Origin: Pardosa pseudoannulata
Lineage: Eukaryota; Arthropoda; Arachnida; Araneae; Lycosidae
Assembly (NCBI GenBank): GCA_032207245.1
Contig: CM063502.1
Coordinates: 48,041,404 to 48,105,403 of the forward strand
Reading direction: 5' to 3'
DNA length: 64,000 nucleotides
Both the position numbers and the translations under genes were made by a program. The notes beneath the pieces are model-generated. The model was not told the origin of the DNA. It saw nothing but the letters and a program-made list of their open reading frames with translations, and made no database searches. Shown here in pieces: positions 1 to 14,843 of the stretch; position 1 is the stretch's first letter, and the number at the start of each line of letters is the position of its first letter.

Positions 1-162
1 ATGCATCTAATTTTAACGTGGTGACAAAACGCGTACAGTACAACACTTTGAATAAAAAAATTCAGTGGAAAAAATTATGATTTAATTTCTTTGAAAATTG
101 TTTTCAATTTTATCACATCAAATGACTACTTACTAATGGGCGTGTCTTTTATTTAGAGGTTA

Positions 163-1286
<1,124 letters not shown>

Positions 1287-1330
1287 CATGGATGTTCGCA
1301 GCCGTTTGAAATCGTCTTTGAGTCTTTAAT
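1287..1330 (+). repeat. SINE-A body fragment
   Basis: The segment CATGGATGTTCGCAGCCG and what follows match the start of the body shared by the other SINE-A copies (CATGGATGTTCGTAGCCG, then GGAATCGGCTTTAA). Neither the tRNA-like head nor the AACC-rich tail is recognisable, so this is a short, old remnant. Confidence 0.55.
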
Positions 1331-4300
1331 TTAAATAGTTCGCAAAGCGCTACCTACCTTGATGAGTGTTTGATCTTTAAGGTTTTAACTAACTATTGTG
1401 TAGCAAAATACATCTGTAGTCATAGTTAACTGAGCTTTTGGTATGACGTATGGGATTTCAATTGCTATTTGGCCACACAAAGAGTTTCTTAGGATGGAAT
1501 GGTAAATCTGAGCATTCCACAAAAATGTTTTCACACCAGGTTTGCACTGTTACGAAATAGATGAAATTGGATGGCATTATGTATTGTTATTCCGGTGAAG
1601 ACATGACATAACCATTTATACTCCAAGAAGGTAGTACGAACAGCAATCAATATCTCAGACTGAGTTTTAAAAAACCACACCAGACCACCATCATCAAGCT
1701 TTGCAGATTGTCTACGCTGTTTTGTAATAGGTATTATCCATATTGTCCTCCACACCATATTCTATCATCGTTTTGAAATCTTAAACTTAATTCTCTAGTA
1801 TAAAAGCCTTTTTTTAGTGAAGTAGATGTTTCGTTAACAGCATTTGTACTACTCTAAATGTTGTATAGGAATATGATGCCTATAAGCTTCAATCTCCACT
1901 TTTTACTCAAGTTCACGAAATACTTCCTACATCCAAGACAACTACCATTTTTGTAATTCAGACTTGACATTTTCTTCCGTGATTCGTTGGGTTTTTTTTC
2001 TAATTATGTGTTACTTGTGCCTATTAAGTAGTTTTTTCTCCACTAGTTTGAATTTTCTGTTTTGTGTCAAAGATTTCTATGTCAAGGAATGCTACAATTT
2101 CTACACTTTCTGATAACACCGGCAACAATTGACTTAGAATGATCCAAATCTTTACTAATCAATAGGATAGACTGTAATCATATGATCCTTTCCAATTCTA
2201 TGAGCTTCCATTGTGTTGCCATGTAGAATATGCCAAGATAGTATACATAAGTGTATAGATAATTATAGGTAGATAGCGTAATTCTATAAGTAGTTCTTAA
2301 TTGTAATTCCATACATTTTAGAAATAAAGAAAACAAAATATAATCTCACTACATTTGCTCCTTGTATTTTTCTTATAACTATTTAAGATAAATTAAGAAA
2401 ACACAATATTTTGAACTAATAACTATAAACAAATAATCAGTTGATTTTCTACTTTACCATTTTCAACTTATCCAAGACTAACCGCAAATCGTCAGTCAAA
2501 CAAGAAACAACTCCGACTGATCTTCCTGAGTTCCTGTTAAACATGCTTAGTTCCAGTATATTTTAAAGGTAAAACGTATTATCTATGCCATCCTGTCAAA
2601 ACAATAGTGTATGGAAATACCATATCAGGTGTAGCTTCCTGCGATCAAATTCTCACTATTCTATCATGAACAATGTCATTAATTAGCTCTAAAATAATCG
2701 AGATTAAGAAACATTTGATGTAAATATAATTAAAAGACACCAATGAAAAGTTAATTTTGTTTCAGTGGGTTATTAAAGGAAAATTAGAATATCAGTCTTA
2801 TCTGTAAAAAAATTAATGAAGATACTTCCTTTTTTCTTTTGCTATTTATGTTAAGAGAAGATTTTTAGTAATTACTCTTCCGGTTGAGCGGGTAAAAAAA
2901 TACCAGATATTTAGCACTTCCCGGATGAGCAATGCTGAAATATCTTCATATAAAGATATTAAAAGATTTTTTTTATAATCACGTGCAAGCTATTACAGGA
3001 ATAGAGGACGATTCAGTGAAAATGGTGTAAATATGTTTTAAGTTTTTTTCTTTTTAATAAAGGAATAAATTAGTATAAAATGTTATTCTGACAGTATTAC
3101 AGGTGTTAATGGTTAATTTGTATAAGCAATATTACATATTTCTGAGTAATTGCCACACTTTTATTCATGAAAATTCAATAGCTCATCCCTGTTATCAAAT
3201 TCCTATGACGTACACCGTAAATTAAATTCGTATGAAAGCATTTTTCATTTCTAAGCAGACTGCAAAGTAATCATCTATAGCTAAAGCCATTTATTGTGAA
3301 TCGATGACTTCGTCGCTAGTTAAGTAACGATTAGTTATCTGGCTGAACACCAAGTTTTCGGTCAGTGATGTATGGAATTCTTAACCTATGTCTCTAATTA
3401 ATATTCTCTGCGAGGTTCTAGACCTTTAGGGATCAAATGAGAGACAACAGTGTAAGGATATGTCGCAGACTTAACTAATAATATATATTTTATTACTAAA
3501 CAATGTAGTTAATTGTTTAACTAATAATGGATCAATAATATAGTTAACCATTGATTAGTTAAGGTATCTTTCTCGGGTTACCTGAGTATGGATTTCTGTA
3601 CCCTTTGTATCACTGTGTAGCACATCATCGACAGACTTTAAAATTGATATTATTTCAACAATGAGCTGTTTTGTTTGATTGCTGCTTTTCTGAAGGTAGC
3701 GCAATTTGCTCATAGAATCGGTATGAAATAGCGATACAAAAATTAATTTTCGTGTATCCTCAGCGTTTGATTAGATGCACGTGATTATTACTGAAAGAAC
3801 TTTGGATTTGTTAAACTGAAATGTAGGAACGCCAAAAGTAGATTTATCACAAAGGTACTTTTAACTTTTTACATAAAAACTTTAGAGCAAAATAATTTAC
3901 AATATTTATATAATTTTAATAGATTTAATAGGTTTATAAGATGCAGGTAATTTTTGCTTGCCGAAAATGAATTTTTTGTCATTAAATTTTCATTTTTATG
4001 GTTTAAAGTTTTTAAATGAAAAAATGTTAAATATAAATAATATAAAAATGTAAATGCTTAGATACACTGAAGAGCAGGCGTGTCTTTTAATGTCCATACA
4101 AATATGAAAAGAAAAAAATTCGGAGAGAACATCTGAATAAAATGGACTTTTATAGGTATATGTTTTTGAAAGAAAAATGTAATAAATGACAGTATTACAT
4201 CTAGCGAATATTTAATGTTATATTGTGGTATTACCCTAACTATAATTAATTTTGATGAATCATAAATATATAATTCTCACTTGTATAAATCGCCAAAATT

Positions 4301-4611
4301 TGAAATATTCTTCACAAAGTGTGGTATATGTTTTTACTTCAGTATAGTCCCTAAACATATGGTAAGCTTCAAATAATTATAGTAATATTTACTATAATTC
4401 TAGGTATTTTATATAGGCTATTTAGAACTTTATTACCTTAGTATAATAATTATGCAAAATATTATTTCCAATGAGAAATCACTTGCTCTTATAGCAATCT
4501 CAAGTACCTAGCAACATGTATTTGTTGGTCATTTTATTATGAGATCATCATACATGTAGACAATATTACTCATTAGTAATGAATTCTACAAAATGGACCA
4601 TTGTAATTTAC
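1331..4611. other. A+T-rich stretch, nothing recognised
   Basis: No coding or mobile-element signal found. A 10-12 bp inverted repeat built on CTTAACTAAT lies near 3471-3563. Short frames such as that on the minus strand at 1531-1758 show no family motif. Confidence 0.45.
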
Positions 4612-4826
4612 AAGAATGGACCAAGCAAGAAGACACCCAGGCTTGGGTTGCCACCTTCAGAGGCATCATTCGGGAGCATGGGGCATATTGCGAGAACGAA
4701 CCTATTGTACGGGACACAACCGCCATTAATGAACAATGGGATCTTTGAGTTACTCGAGCCTCGAACTCAAAAACCCTCCGGTTATGAGATCGATGCCTTT
4801 GCTAACTGAGCTACTGTGGCTCTTAT
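4612..4826 (-). repeat. SINE-M copy, tRNA(Met)-like SINE
   Basis: Read on the minus strand, the 5' part is tRNA-like: an A-box-like TAGCTCAGTTAGC, an anticodon-loop-like CTCATAA (CAT, Met-like) and a B-box-like GAGTTCGAGGCTC. A unique body follows, with a segment containing TTAATGGCGG and another with GGTGGCAACCCAAGCCTGG. The same order of blocks recurs at about 27.7-28.2, 55.1-55.4 and 61.6-62.2 kb and as a fragment at 40.8 kb. This identifies a dispersed Pol III-type SINE rather than a tRNA gene. The 76-codon plus-strand frame at 4579-4809 is a by-product of the SINE. Confidence 0.8.
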
Positions 4827-7800
4827 GCAGAATATAAAATATGCAGTTCGATTATAAAACAATGTAAGTCTACCTATGTCTAGGTAAGTAACAAATTATT
4901 TGATAATCCTACCTCTCTAAAGGCAGTGTAGAAATATGTAAAATTTTCAAATACTCGTAATTGAACCAATATCCTCTATAGTCATTTACGCTTTCTTACT
5001 GGTAACCTTCATGCATATTTTGAGCAGTGATTTGTGGTTAAAAGGGAAATATTTGGAATTTTACCAGTTTGAGTTATGTTTGCTTCTATTCTGATCATAA
5101 AAATTTTAGGTATGGCTCAGCAGTTTTGAAATAAAAAATTCTTTTACTGTTTTTGCATAGTTGAGCAAACTTGAAAAGGGTAAGAAATAATTTTAGTATA
5201 GTAACACAAATCGGCTAAACACATTGGTTAAATCGAAATAACAAAATCGGAGTAGATTTATTATATGTAACTATTTTCTATCCCGCATACACATTTAACT
5301 TTTGAAAACGACGAGCCATTATTTTATTTAAACGTACAGATATTTCATATGAATACTTTTGTAGTATCTTTCTTTATGGGAATCCATTGCTATCCAGGAC
5401 TGTTATAAAGAAACATTCTCCAGCCACTGTATAAACTGCACTTTATCATACATTTTCTCCCATGTTCATTTAATAAAATAAGTAGATCAGTTTGTTCTTC
5501 GTGACTCAATGCATATACTTGTAAGAAGACACCTTTCGAAAATATAACAGCCATTCATTATAACAGCCTTTTTTGATTTATTATAACCTAAAAAAGGTCT
5601 TGTTTTTAGATAGTCTTTCATAAAGTTCTAACATGATAAAGCATTAAATTTTTCCTATTCTAATCAAAGATTTAATTAAAAAAATCAAAATTTATACTCT
5701 AAATGGCAAAGACGTGTACTGACTCACAAAATAACTTAAAATGTATGAATTAGAAACTAAAATTTTGCCTTAAATTGAACCTAAATATCTCTTGTTCTTT
5801 GAACCTCAATTTCATTAATACGAGGAATATATTTTATAGCCTGAAAAATACTAAAGTTTTAAAAATTTTTGGTTTACAGAACAAAAGTGATGATATAAAA
5901 CATTAATTTTTAACATAGTATATACATTACCAAAATAAACTTGTTGGTAAGTACATTTCATTTTTTTTATTTGGTGGGCATATTTTATGTTCTTTTAAAA
6001 GTATAATTCTCGAAATGGTAAAACTAAAGACTGTTTTAAAGTCCGACTCTTCTTTAAGAATTTGTAAATGTGTTATGCTACAACAAGCTGAAAATTGTCT
6101 GTCAAAATAAATAAAATAGAGGTTGTTGTAATGAAGATTTACGACTGAAAAAGTACTATGTACATTTGAAACTAAAAAATATATACTAGCTATTGCATCA
6201 AGACAATTTGTTTTTCTTTGCCGGGAAAGATTACTATATACTTTTGTGTACCCTACGTAATGATAAATGTGAGAAAAAGGGAAGAAAATTATAAGAGACT
6301 TGACTTGCAAATTAGATAAAAGTTTTCTATGGGTTCTTCATTGGTTTTTTATATTTATATTAACAGAAATTCAGTTTTACTCAATTACCCGTAATAGATA
6401 GCTTTTAAAAGCAGAAAATCATATGTGAGAATTACATTAGGGACAAAATACCAATTTTTCTTCTACTGAGAGTTGCATACGTAGCATCACATAAGAGATT
6501 AAGCTAATATAATTAGAAACTTGGGATAATTTATTACTTAAAACACCCTGTGAAATGAGCAGACCAAAAAATAAGTATTAACCATTTTGGTAACTTAACC
6601 CTTTTCTGTAATGACATATACGTTTTAAATATTAGATTTCATTTAGTGTTGAGTAATCAAAACCCACTTTTGAATGGGTTTTTACATTTTAGCTGTTCAA
6701 GGAAACATAAATATGGCTTAAGAAATTTAGCAACACTTATATATATTGAAAATGCCACACATAAGTTTTTCAGCTCGTGTGTCACTGAAGTTTCGATATA
6801 TCAATCTTCTTTTAAATTTTTAGTACTTACATCAACTATAGTTAAAACAACTATATTTAAGTATGAAATAGGTTTTATTGTTCTTAATCAGATGAAATTT
6901 AGCATTATAATATCAAATTTAAGATTGTTGTTGTCTGAATCGCATTTAACATTAGGAAAATATACATCAGTGATCAAATTACTAAAATATGATATGTTAG
7001 TTTTAATGAAACATTTATGGATATTTTTGTTGTATTATAAGAATATCTTACTAGATTGGGAGAAATAGTCTCAGTGGGCATTAGAATTGAGACATATTAT
7101 TCCAATAATTTTTAGAAAACTGGAAAGGTTAAAAATTGTAAATCATTGTACACTTTTTCTTAGTGTATTAACACATTGTATGTGTATTTTTCACATTCAT
7201 TTGTACTTCAAAACATTTTACTACAGAAAATAAAGTTTCTATTTCTATATTAATATCTATAAAAGTATATCTAATCCACAACTGATGTTGCATTTTTAAA
7301 ACTGTGGGGAGAGCGAAAGAAATTAATATCATGTTCCCAAACAAAAGAAACATTTGAGGGCCTCTCTCTCAAAATACTTCCTTACGAGTAAAATGAAAGT
7401 CGCATTAGAAGATTCCGAGTAAACGGTATTTCCTCCCTAGTTTTTAAATCGCGGCTGCCTAGGACTCAGTCATTAGAATTGCTTATGCGATTGTTCAGTC
7501 GCTCAGTATGTAATAACATTCGCCATCAAAAATCTTTTGGCTCGACTGTTTTATGATGAAAGTGAAAGACCAAAATCGATCTAACAGTTAACTATGCGTT
7601 TCCTCCCTTGTATTTCAACTCAGCGTCTGTTTTCTCTGGCCTGTACTTTGCTAAAGGAGCAGAGTATGTGATTACAGTTCTTTGATATCGTTTCACAGTT
7701 GTAAATTGATTTTGGCGGAGAAGGTATCATTTATTTCGAAGTGGTAATTTCATTCTCCTAGCAGGAATTTCATTCTCCTCATCATTATTCTTCCCACATG

Positions 7801-8396
7801 TCGCCTCGGGATGTCGCATACTATATTATCGCTGGGATAATTGAAAGGAATACAGCAAAAGGGCATAGAATGTGAAATAAGAATAAATATACTTTTTTCT
7901 ACAATATGTATGATTACTGTATATATTAGTCTTTTTGAAGAATAAGCAATAAATTACACCATTTATTTTTTTTAAATCTCATTCATCTGTATTATGTGTT
8001 ATTTTGTCGTAAATAAAACTTTTTTGGATAATAATGCTGCTCTTGCAAGATACAGAAAAAACGATATTCCTATTAATTATCTCGATTTTATTCTTTTCCG
8101 TTTTGAAATGTGGTAAAATATTATCCAGATGATACAATGAAGGAATAAAACTTTTTATGCTCCCTTATTCCAGCTTCAAAAGAAGAAAAGAATCCGCTTT
8201 ATGGTAATTCATCCCACACTTACATTTTTGATCATACATATTTCTAATCATGTTATAAACATATTATTCTTTTATTTATTGAATATAACGGAGATAAGAA
8301 AATTATTAAAAGTGGTTCTGAACATATTTATTATTTTTGTATCAGCAATTTATTTTGAAAATGGCTTGAAAGTGCTGTTATATTAAAAAGAAGTAC
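4827..8396. other. A+T-rich stretch, nothing recognised
   Basis: Several chance frames lie here, including 127 codons on the minus strand at 5927-6310 and 140 codons on the plus strand at 6646-7068, which begins with GTG. They are Leu/Ile/Lys/Phe-rich as expected of A+T-rich DNA and show no recognisable motif. The less A+T-rich part at 7380-7850 contains a short direct duplication of ATTTCATTCTCCT near 7745-7780. No transposon ends were found. Confidence 0.45.
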
Positions 8397-8930
8397 TGAA
8401 AATAAAAATAAAAAAATTGAATGGATCATTTAAAACATTTTTATTTAAGGGTAAAGCATTTTCAGTTTGTATATGATTTAATATCAAATTTTCAAAATGT
8501 ATAATTTGATTTTTTTTAAAATTATTCTAAATAAGTTGAAAATTAAAAATTAGTTAATATTGGATAATAAATTAAATGAAAATAAAAGTAAAAAAATTGA
8601 ATGGATCATTTAAAACATTTTTGTTTAAGGGTAAAGCATTTTCAGTTTGTATATGATTTAATATCAAATTTTCAAAATGTATAATTTGATTTTTTTTTTA
8701 AATTATTCTAAATAAGTTGAAAATTAAAAAATAGTTAATATTGGATAATAAATTAAATGAAAATAAAAGTAAAAAAATTGAATGGATCATTTAAAACATT
8801 TTTATTTAAGGCAAAGCATTTTCAGTTTGTACATGATTTAATATCAAATTTCCAAAATGTATAATTTGATTTTAAAAAATTATTCTAAATAAGTTGAAAA
8901 ATAAAAATTAGTTTATATGGATAATAAATT
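8397..8930. repeat. 180-bp tandem repeat, three copies
   Basis: Three head-to-tail copies begin at 8397, 8577 and 8758, each starting TGAAAATAAAA. Periods are 180 and 181 bp. Copies 1 and 2 differ by only a few substitutions and a poly-T length change. The third is slightly more diverged and ends at ATAATAAAT near 8930. The unit is extremely A+T-rich and non-coding. Confidence 0.95.
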
Positions 8931-10396
8931 ACTGATAAACTAGAGAACGTTTTTAAAGGAATTATTTCAACAGTTGTACAAAATATTTTATTTGACTGAG
9001 TTGTTTTCTTTTGTTTTTGTGCATAAATATTATATTTTTCTACTTCCTGTCATGTAATATTTAATTATTCTACACATTGCTGAAAGATATACATTAATTT
9101 TATTTGAAGCTTACAACTTGATCATAAATACCATTAACCATCTCTTGTATAACTTTATACTATATAAGAATAACACATCAAAAAGTAAATTTTTAAAACT
9201 CAGAAGCAAAGTTTTAAAAGATTAATAATACTTCTAACTTAGGATTAAAATTAAAAATTCTTCCGTAAAAAGTGTAATTTAATATTTAAAAAAGTAATTC
9301 TTAATGTTGAAATTCAGAAATAAAGAATTTATTTTTGAATTCCTAATTTACTTTTGATACTTTTCCGAGCACAGTTTTTCAAATCTGCGAAAAAATTCTT
9401 ATAATGAGCGGAAGTCTCATTTTTGCAGTGGGAGCAAGGCATTGTGCTTTGTTAAGAAGGAAAAGTAGAATTATTTTAGAAGAGCAATTAAAAATTATTC
9501 TGTTGATTATACTTTCTAAATAAAAAGACATTTTAAAAGCAAGGAGCTTGATCTTAACTATCTTGGATTAAGCTTTTGTGGTTTAGAATTTCTTTCAATT
9601 TATACTAAAAACTTGAATTTTTGAATCAATAAACTATTTTAATTTTTATATTTAACCATTCTCTTTTATGTTCTTTTATGATATTTTAAAAATACATGTA
9701 GATACATATGAGTTTCGCGAAAATGATCTGAAATATCTTTTTAAAATAATATAATTAAGGTTTTCACTTCTTAGCAATTTTTTAAAGCTCATACCAGAGA
9801 TTTAAAGAGATAACGAAAATTTATACTGAAAACACTGTAGCGTGGTGTCTGAACAATTAGTAAAAATTAGTACTTGATAAATTGCCGTGGATGTATATTA
9901 AATAGAATATTTGGATATTGAATACATTCACCCGTTTTTAAGTTATATAATATTAGAAATAGTTAATTAGTTTCTGTTCTATACTGTCACGCACATTTTT
10001 ATATATCTAATTTATTCAGACATTTTATGATGATACAAAGTTTTCAATTGTATCCCTTTGCAATGTGATTTGACTTCAAATTTAATTTCACAGCAAAATA
10101 TTTTCTATAAAAATGAGTACTTTGATCAATTAAAAGGCTAGTGATGAAATTAGAAATCTTTCATGGGTGGTAAATAAGTTAATTTGAATACTTTTTTTGC
10201 ATATTATTATTAAATAAATTTTGTAATTATTTCACATCACTATTTATATCTGAAATGTTGAAAGGTCATAAATCTCAGCTTTTTATTAGTTTCCATGTAT
10301 TCAGCTTTTTATTGTATATAATCATATTCTTTCTATCAAAGTTAGAATCTCACAATAAGATTATCATTAATTTTTCGATACGTTGAACGCATATTG
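8931..10396. other. A+T-rich stretch, nothing recognised
   Basis: Unique A+T-rich sequence between two tandem arrays. No frame, tRNA-like motif or inverted ends noticed. Confidence 0.5.
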
Positions 10397-11727
10397 TTTC
10401 TTAAACATACATAAAAATAATTGATAATGCTTGATTCAAAACTACAAGCTTAGACACAATATTTTGCAAAGTCATAAAAAGATTAGAAATTTTTATCCCT
10501 TTTTAGTATTAAGTAAATAGTCAAAATGTTACGATGAATTACGATTTTTAAATAATGGAATGTCACACTAATCTTCAGTGACTCACATATTTATAATAAT
10601 AATAATAATAAAAAAATAAAAGGACCAAATACATTTTAAAACTAATTATAGATCCAATTAATGGTTTAATTTTAAGGCTTATCATGCTGGCTATCACTTT
10701 TTTTAACAGACATCCAAACTCTAAAAATGGTTTTACGATTTCCTAATATAACCTAATTAAAACCATTCTATAAAATAAGACTCTTAGAGCATCTCGAGTA
10801 TTAAATAAGTAACTTTATAAGTATATATAGTATATAAGTACTGTATAGTATTAGTTTCTTAAACATACATAAAAGTAATTCGTAATGCTTAATTCAAAAC
10901 TGCAAGCTTAGACACAATATTATTGCAAAGTAATAAAAAGATTAGAAATTTTTATCCCGTTTTAGAATTATTAAGTAAATAGTCAAAATGTTACAATGAA
11001 TTACGATTTAAATAATGGAATACCACACTAAGCTTGAGTGACTCACATATTTATTATACGCTAAATAAAATAATAAAAGGATCCAATACATTTAAAACTA
11101 ATTATAGATCTAATTAATGGTTTCCATTTTATGGCTTATGCTGGCTATCACTTTTTTTTTAACAGACATACAAACTCAAGAAAAATGGTTTTACGACTTC
11201 CTAATATAACCTTATTATAATCATTCTATAAAATAAGACTCTTAAAGCATCTCGAGTATTAAATAAGTAACTGTATAAGTATTTATAGTATATAAGTACT
11301 GTATTGTATTAGTTTCTTAAACATACATAAAAATAGTTCATAATGCTTAATTCAAAACTGCAAGTTTAGAGACAATATTGTTGTAAAGTCATAAAAAGAT
11401 TAAAAATTTTTATTCCTTTTTAGTATTATTAAGTAAATAGTCAAAATCTTACTATGAATTACGATTTAAATAATGGAATATCACACTAAGCTTGAGTGAC
11501 TCACATATTTATTATACGCTAAATAAAATAATAAAAGGATCCAATACATTTAAAACTAATTATAAATCTAATTAATGGTTTCCATTTTATGGCTTATCCT
11601 GGCTATCACTTTTTATTAACAGACATACAAACTCAAGAAAAATGGTTTTACGACTTCCTAATATAACCTTATTAAAACCATTCTATAAAATAAGACTCTT
11701 AAAACATCTCGATTATTAAATAACTGC
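10397..11727. repeat. 458-bp tandem repeat, locus 1
   Basis: Units begin with TTTCTTAAACATACATAAAA at 10397, 10855 and 11313, a regular 458-bp period. The third copy stops after about 415 bp, at a CTCGA(g/t)TATTAAATA motif. Within the unit are the landmarks GACTCACATATTTAT and TGGCTATCACTTTTTT and a TATA-rich segment. The same family occurs at 28840-29459, so it is a dispersed tandem family rather than a one-off duplication. No coding potential seen. Confidence 0.95.
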
Positions 11728-12280
11728 ATAATGTTGCACGCAAGATATGACTTTTTAATCGATATTTATGGCACACGATAAAGTAAATAACTGTTACTAC
11801 GAATGATCTGTAGACTTTAACATAGTTACTTTTATTCAGACGGTTCCCATATGATATGAAATTTTATTCCTCTTGCCATCGATGCGAGAAATATTTCGAT
11901 ATGATGTGAGCACTCCACCCGACTCAATTCCAAAAGCAGATTCCATGCGTGTAATATAATGATAAACTTTCTTCAGATTTATGTTTCTGAAGAAAAGTCT
12001 GTGTTTTGAAGACCAATCACCATCGCTTGTTCCTTTCGATATTATAGTGAAAGCGAATACTGTATGCTTATCCCTTGACATGCAAAGTCCGATCAATAGC
12101 AGATACAGTTCTTATCCGAGAAGAATTTCAAAATTTTTGGAATACACGATATCGAAGATTTACAGTTGAAAATATCTTTTCTTTGGTATTCACTATTAGG
12201 GTTATTTGATTCAGGATTAGATATGCATGAATAAAAATATATAATGTAGACACGGAATTTTGAAATTTTTATTACATATA
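11728..12280. other. Non-repetitive stretch before the solo LTR
   Basis: Contains two overlapping opposite-strand frames of 62-86 codons (11836-12169) without recognisable motifs. No element boundary was found. Confidence 0.4.
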
Positions 12281-12300
12281 TGTGTGTGTGTGTATATATA
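12281..12300. repeat. Short (TG)n(TA)n tract
   Basis: TGTGTGTGTGTG followed by TATATATA immediately precedes the LTR-like element. It is probably the left half of the microsatellite into which that element inserted. Confidence 0.85.
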
Positions 12301-12778
<478 letters not shown>

Positions 12779-12980
12779 GAAATATACGTGTAATCAGAAT
12801 TTTACCAAAAAAGAAACCACTTTAATGCAAAAACAGAATGAAATCCAAAACCATAGCAGTTGTAATGAGAATAAATCTTATCTTAATATAAAAATGATCG
12901 TGAAAACTAAAAATACTTCATTAATTAGAAATTCAGCTTCTTGCCATTTCCTTTACCATACTGGATTAACATAATATATT

Positions 12981-13164
12981 GTTTGTTTTGGTTTGGTTTG
13001 GAATGCTATTTTCTACTTTTTGCAACACGAGGGCTAATGAGACCGGGACCTACAGCTTAAAGCCGATTCCGAACGGCTGCGAAGATCCATGCCACTGTGG
13101 GATTCGAACCCACGAAATCCGGTACAGAAGGCCAGCACCCTAACCAATCGGTTATCATTCGGCC
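12981..13164 (-). repeat. SINE-A copy, type I head
   Basis: On the minus strand the copy starts with a tRNA-like head: GATTGGTTAGGG in the A-box position and a perfect B-box GGTTCGAATCC. It continues through the shared body (GAATCGGCTTTAA-like, then GGTCCCGGTCTCATTAGCC) and ends in an AACC-rich tail, seen on the plus strand as GGTTTGGTTTGG. ATAATATA flanks both ends (12971-12978 and 13165-13172), a plausible target-site duplication. The minus-strand frames across this region are SINE by-products. Confidence 0.88.
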
Positions 13165-13365
13165 ATAATATAATGAACAGATAGATATGAGAGAACAACA
13201 CGTATAAACATGATAAGAAGTAGAGAGGTTTCCCATGCTGCGGGGGTTTAAATAAAGTGCTAATGTAGCACAAACACCGCTACAATGCATACGTGCAAAA
13301 TCCACAGGCAAGAATCATTAACTCATGCAGCCGTTTGCGCGTGCTATCTCCGTTCTTCTCACGAT

Positions 13366-13848
13366 TTAACACTAGATTGCCCGAGATTTCTTGTATACCT
13401 ATATTGCCCCCAAACAGTCAAAATGACTGCATTGTGAAAAAATAACAAATATGTAAAGAAATTTGTTTAAATTAATTTTTAATATTATATAATAAAGGAG
13501 GGCGGAAGTAACTACAATTATTCATAAACCCATTTGTATGTTATAGAAAAAGTCACCAAATTCTAAGAAATTGTGGCCGAACGCTGGCCGATTGGTTAGG
13601 GCGCTGATCATCGGTACCAGAGTTCGTGGGTTCGAATCCCACTATGGCATGGATGTTCGTAGCCGTGCGGAATCGGCTTTAAACAGTAGGTCCCGGCCTC
13701 ATTAGCCCTCGTGTGCAAAACAGTAGACCGTAGTGCTCCAAACCAAACCAAAAAAAACTAAGAAATTGTGTTATTATATTTCATAATTGTTTTTCTAATT
13801 GAAATTAAAAAACAGTCAAAATGACTGCCTTGAGCAATCTAGTGTTAA
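13366..13848. mobile_element. TTAA-flanked piggyBac-like MITE, interrupted by a SINE
   Basis: TTAA at 13366-13369 and 13845-13848 bounds an element whose inverted ends are CACTAGATTGCCC on the left and, inverted, CACTAGATTGCTC on the right. Just inside both ends lies the palindrome CAGTCAAAATGACTG (near 13416 and 13813). The TTAA duplication and short inverted ends are typical of piggyBac-superfamily elements. Without the SINE and its duplicated target the element is about 280 bp with no coding sequence, so it is non-autonomous. It was present before the nested SINE arrived. Confidence 0.78.
13563..13770 (+). repeat. SINE-A copy with perfect 13-bp target duplication
   Basis: The SINE body spans 13576-13757. 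It is bounded by CTAAGAAATTGTG at 13563-13575 and again at 13758-13770, with no mismatch. The head has GGCCGATTGGTTAGGG and a perfect B-box GGTTCGAATCCC. The body runs from CATGGATGTTCGTAGCC through the AACC-rich tail to a short A run. The intact duplication makes this one of the youngest insertions in the window. The length, head and target duplication fit LINE-mobilised, Pol III-transcribed retroposition. Confidence 0.95.
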
Positions 13849-14843
13849 AGTCAAACAAGAATTTAGAATTTTATAAAGTATTTCACGTTAAATTTAGGCA
13901 TTACATACACACATGTATACATATGTAGCATGCATATGTATGTAATACACAAGTGTATAGAAAGCGATCTCTCGGTTTCCGAAGATAATTCGTTCCGGAA
14001 TCTTCTCGTAAACAGGATTTGGGGATTTCTTGTATATTTCTATGGGAAATCGTTTGTTTGGTTCTGGATGCTGCCCAAAAAGTAAGGATAAATAAAAAGC
14101 ACTCTAAAGAGGGGCGAAAAACTAACAAAAAGAGAATAGGATAAAGGAGAATGGAAAAGAGAGGGAAGGACTTAAGATATTTCTATTTTACACTGTTTGC
14201 ACAATTTTACTATGGTATTTTTGGAAAAGGATTCCGAAGGATACAGGAAATCTAAAGATAAAATAACAATCTTTCTGAATGTGATTGATGCAAAATTAAG
14301 TTCACGGCATTACGCACACACACACGAGCGCACACATAAATATTGCCAAAAGTGACCAAATATTCGGTCTTAATACTTTATATAAAATATCTATTCAAAT
14401 AATTGACGAATTATTCTAAAAATTTGGAGATGCAAAGAGTTTGTTACACGTCACACATTCCAGAGAAGGTTTTATTTCGAAGACAAATAGGGACCAGAAA
14501 AAGATAGCGTTTAGGTCTCAGTTACAACGTTTTTGAAAGAATAATTTTTTATTGAGGAAATCCCAGACATTATTTTTTTTCTAAGATTTATTTCTGATCC
14601 CTTATTTGCTTTCAGGACGAAACCTTTATTGAAATATATGATGTTTAATATGCTCTTTATACCCCAGAAATTTCAACATATTCTCCTAGAATTGTTCTGG
14701 ATATTTGACAAAACGTCTAAAATCAGTGTCCCACCATTTATAGCAATATAGTGTTGCAAATTAATATTTACTATATATATGAGGTAAACAATTGGAAATT
14801 CAGTCGTACACCAGCAGTCATTTTCCCTTATTACACATGTTTA

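Noticed and set aside
1531..1758. Possible Tc1 transposase fragment on the minus strand
   Set aside because: A DDGGLVWFF string faintly recalls the Tc1 GGxxVW block, but no other motif in order and no inverted ends were found.
6646..7068. 140-codon plus-strand frame, the longest in the window
   Set aside because: It begins with GTG, has only the residue bias of A+T-rich DNA, no domain motif and no sign of codon constraint.
7380..7850. Possible element in a less A+T-rich block
   Set aside because: Some phrases recur loosely (TTTCCTCCCT), but no boundaries, inverted ends or coding motifs could be defined.
8397..8930. CRISPR-like array
   Set aside because: The units are 180 bp and contiguous with no unique spacers, so this is an ordinary tandem repeat. 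No array in the window has the repeat-spacer pattern.
12981..13164. tRNA gene on the minus strand
   Set aside because: A and B boxes are present, but the stems do not pair well and the sequence continues into a repeated body and tail. The same structure is dispersed through the window, so it is a SINE. The same reasoning applies to all other tRNA-like heads.
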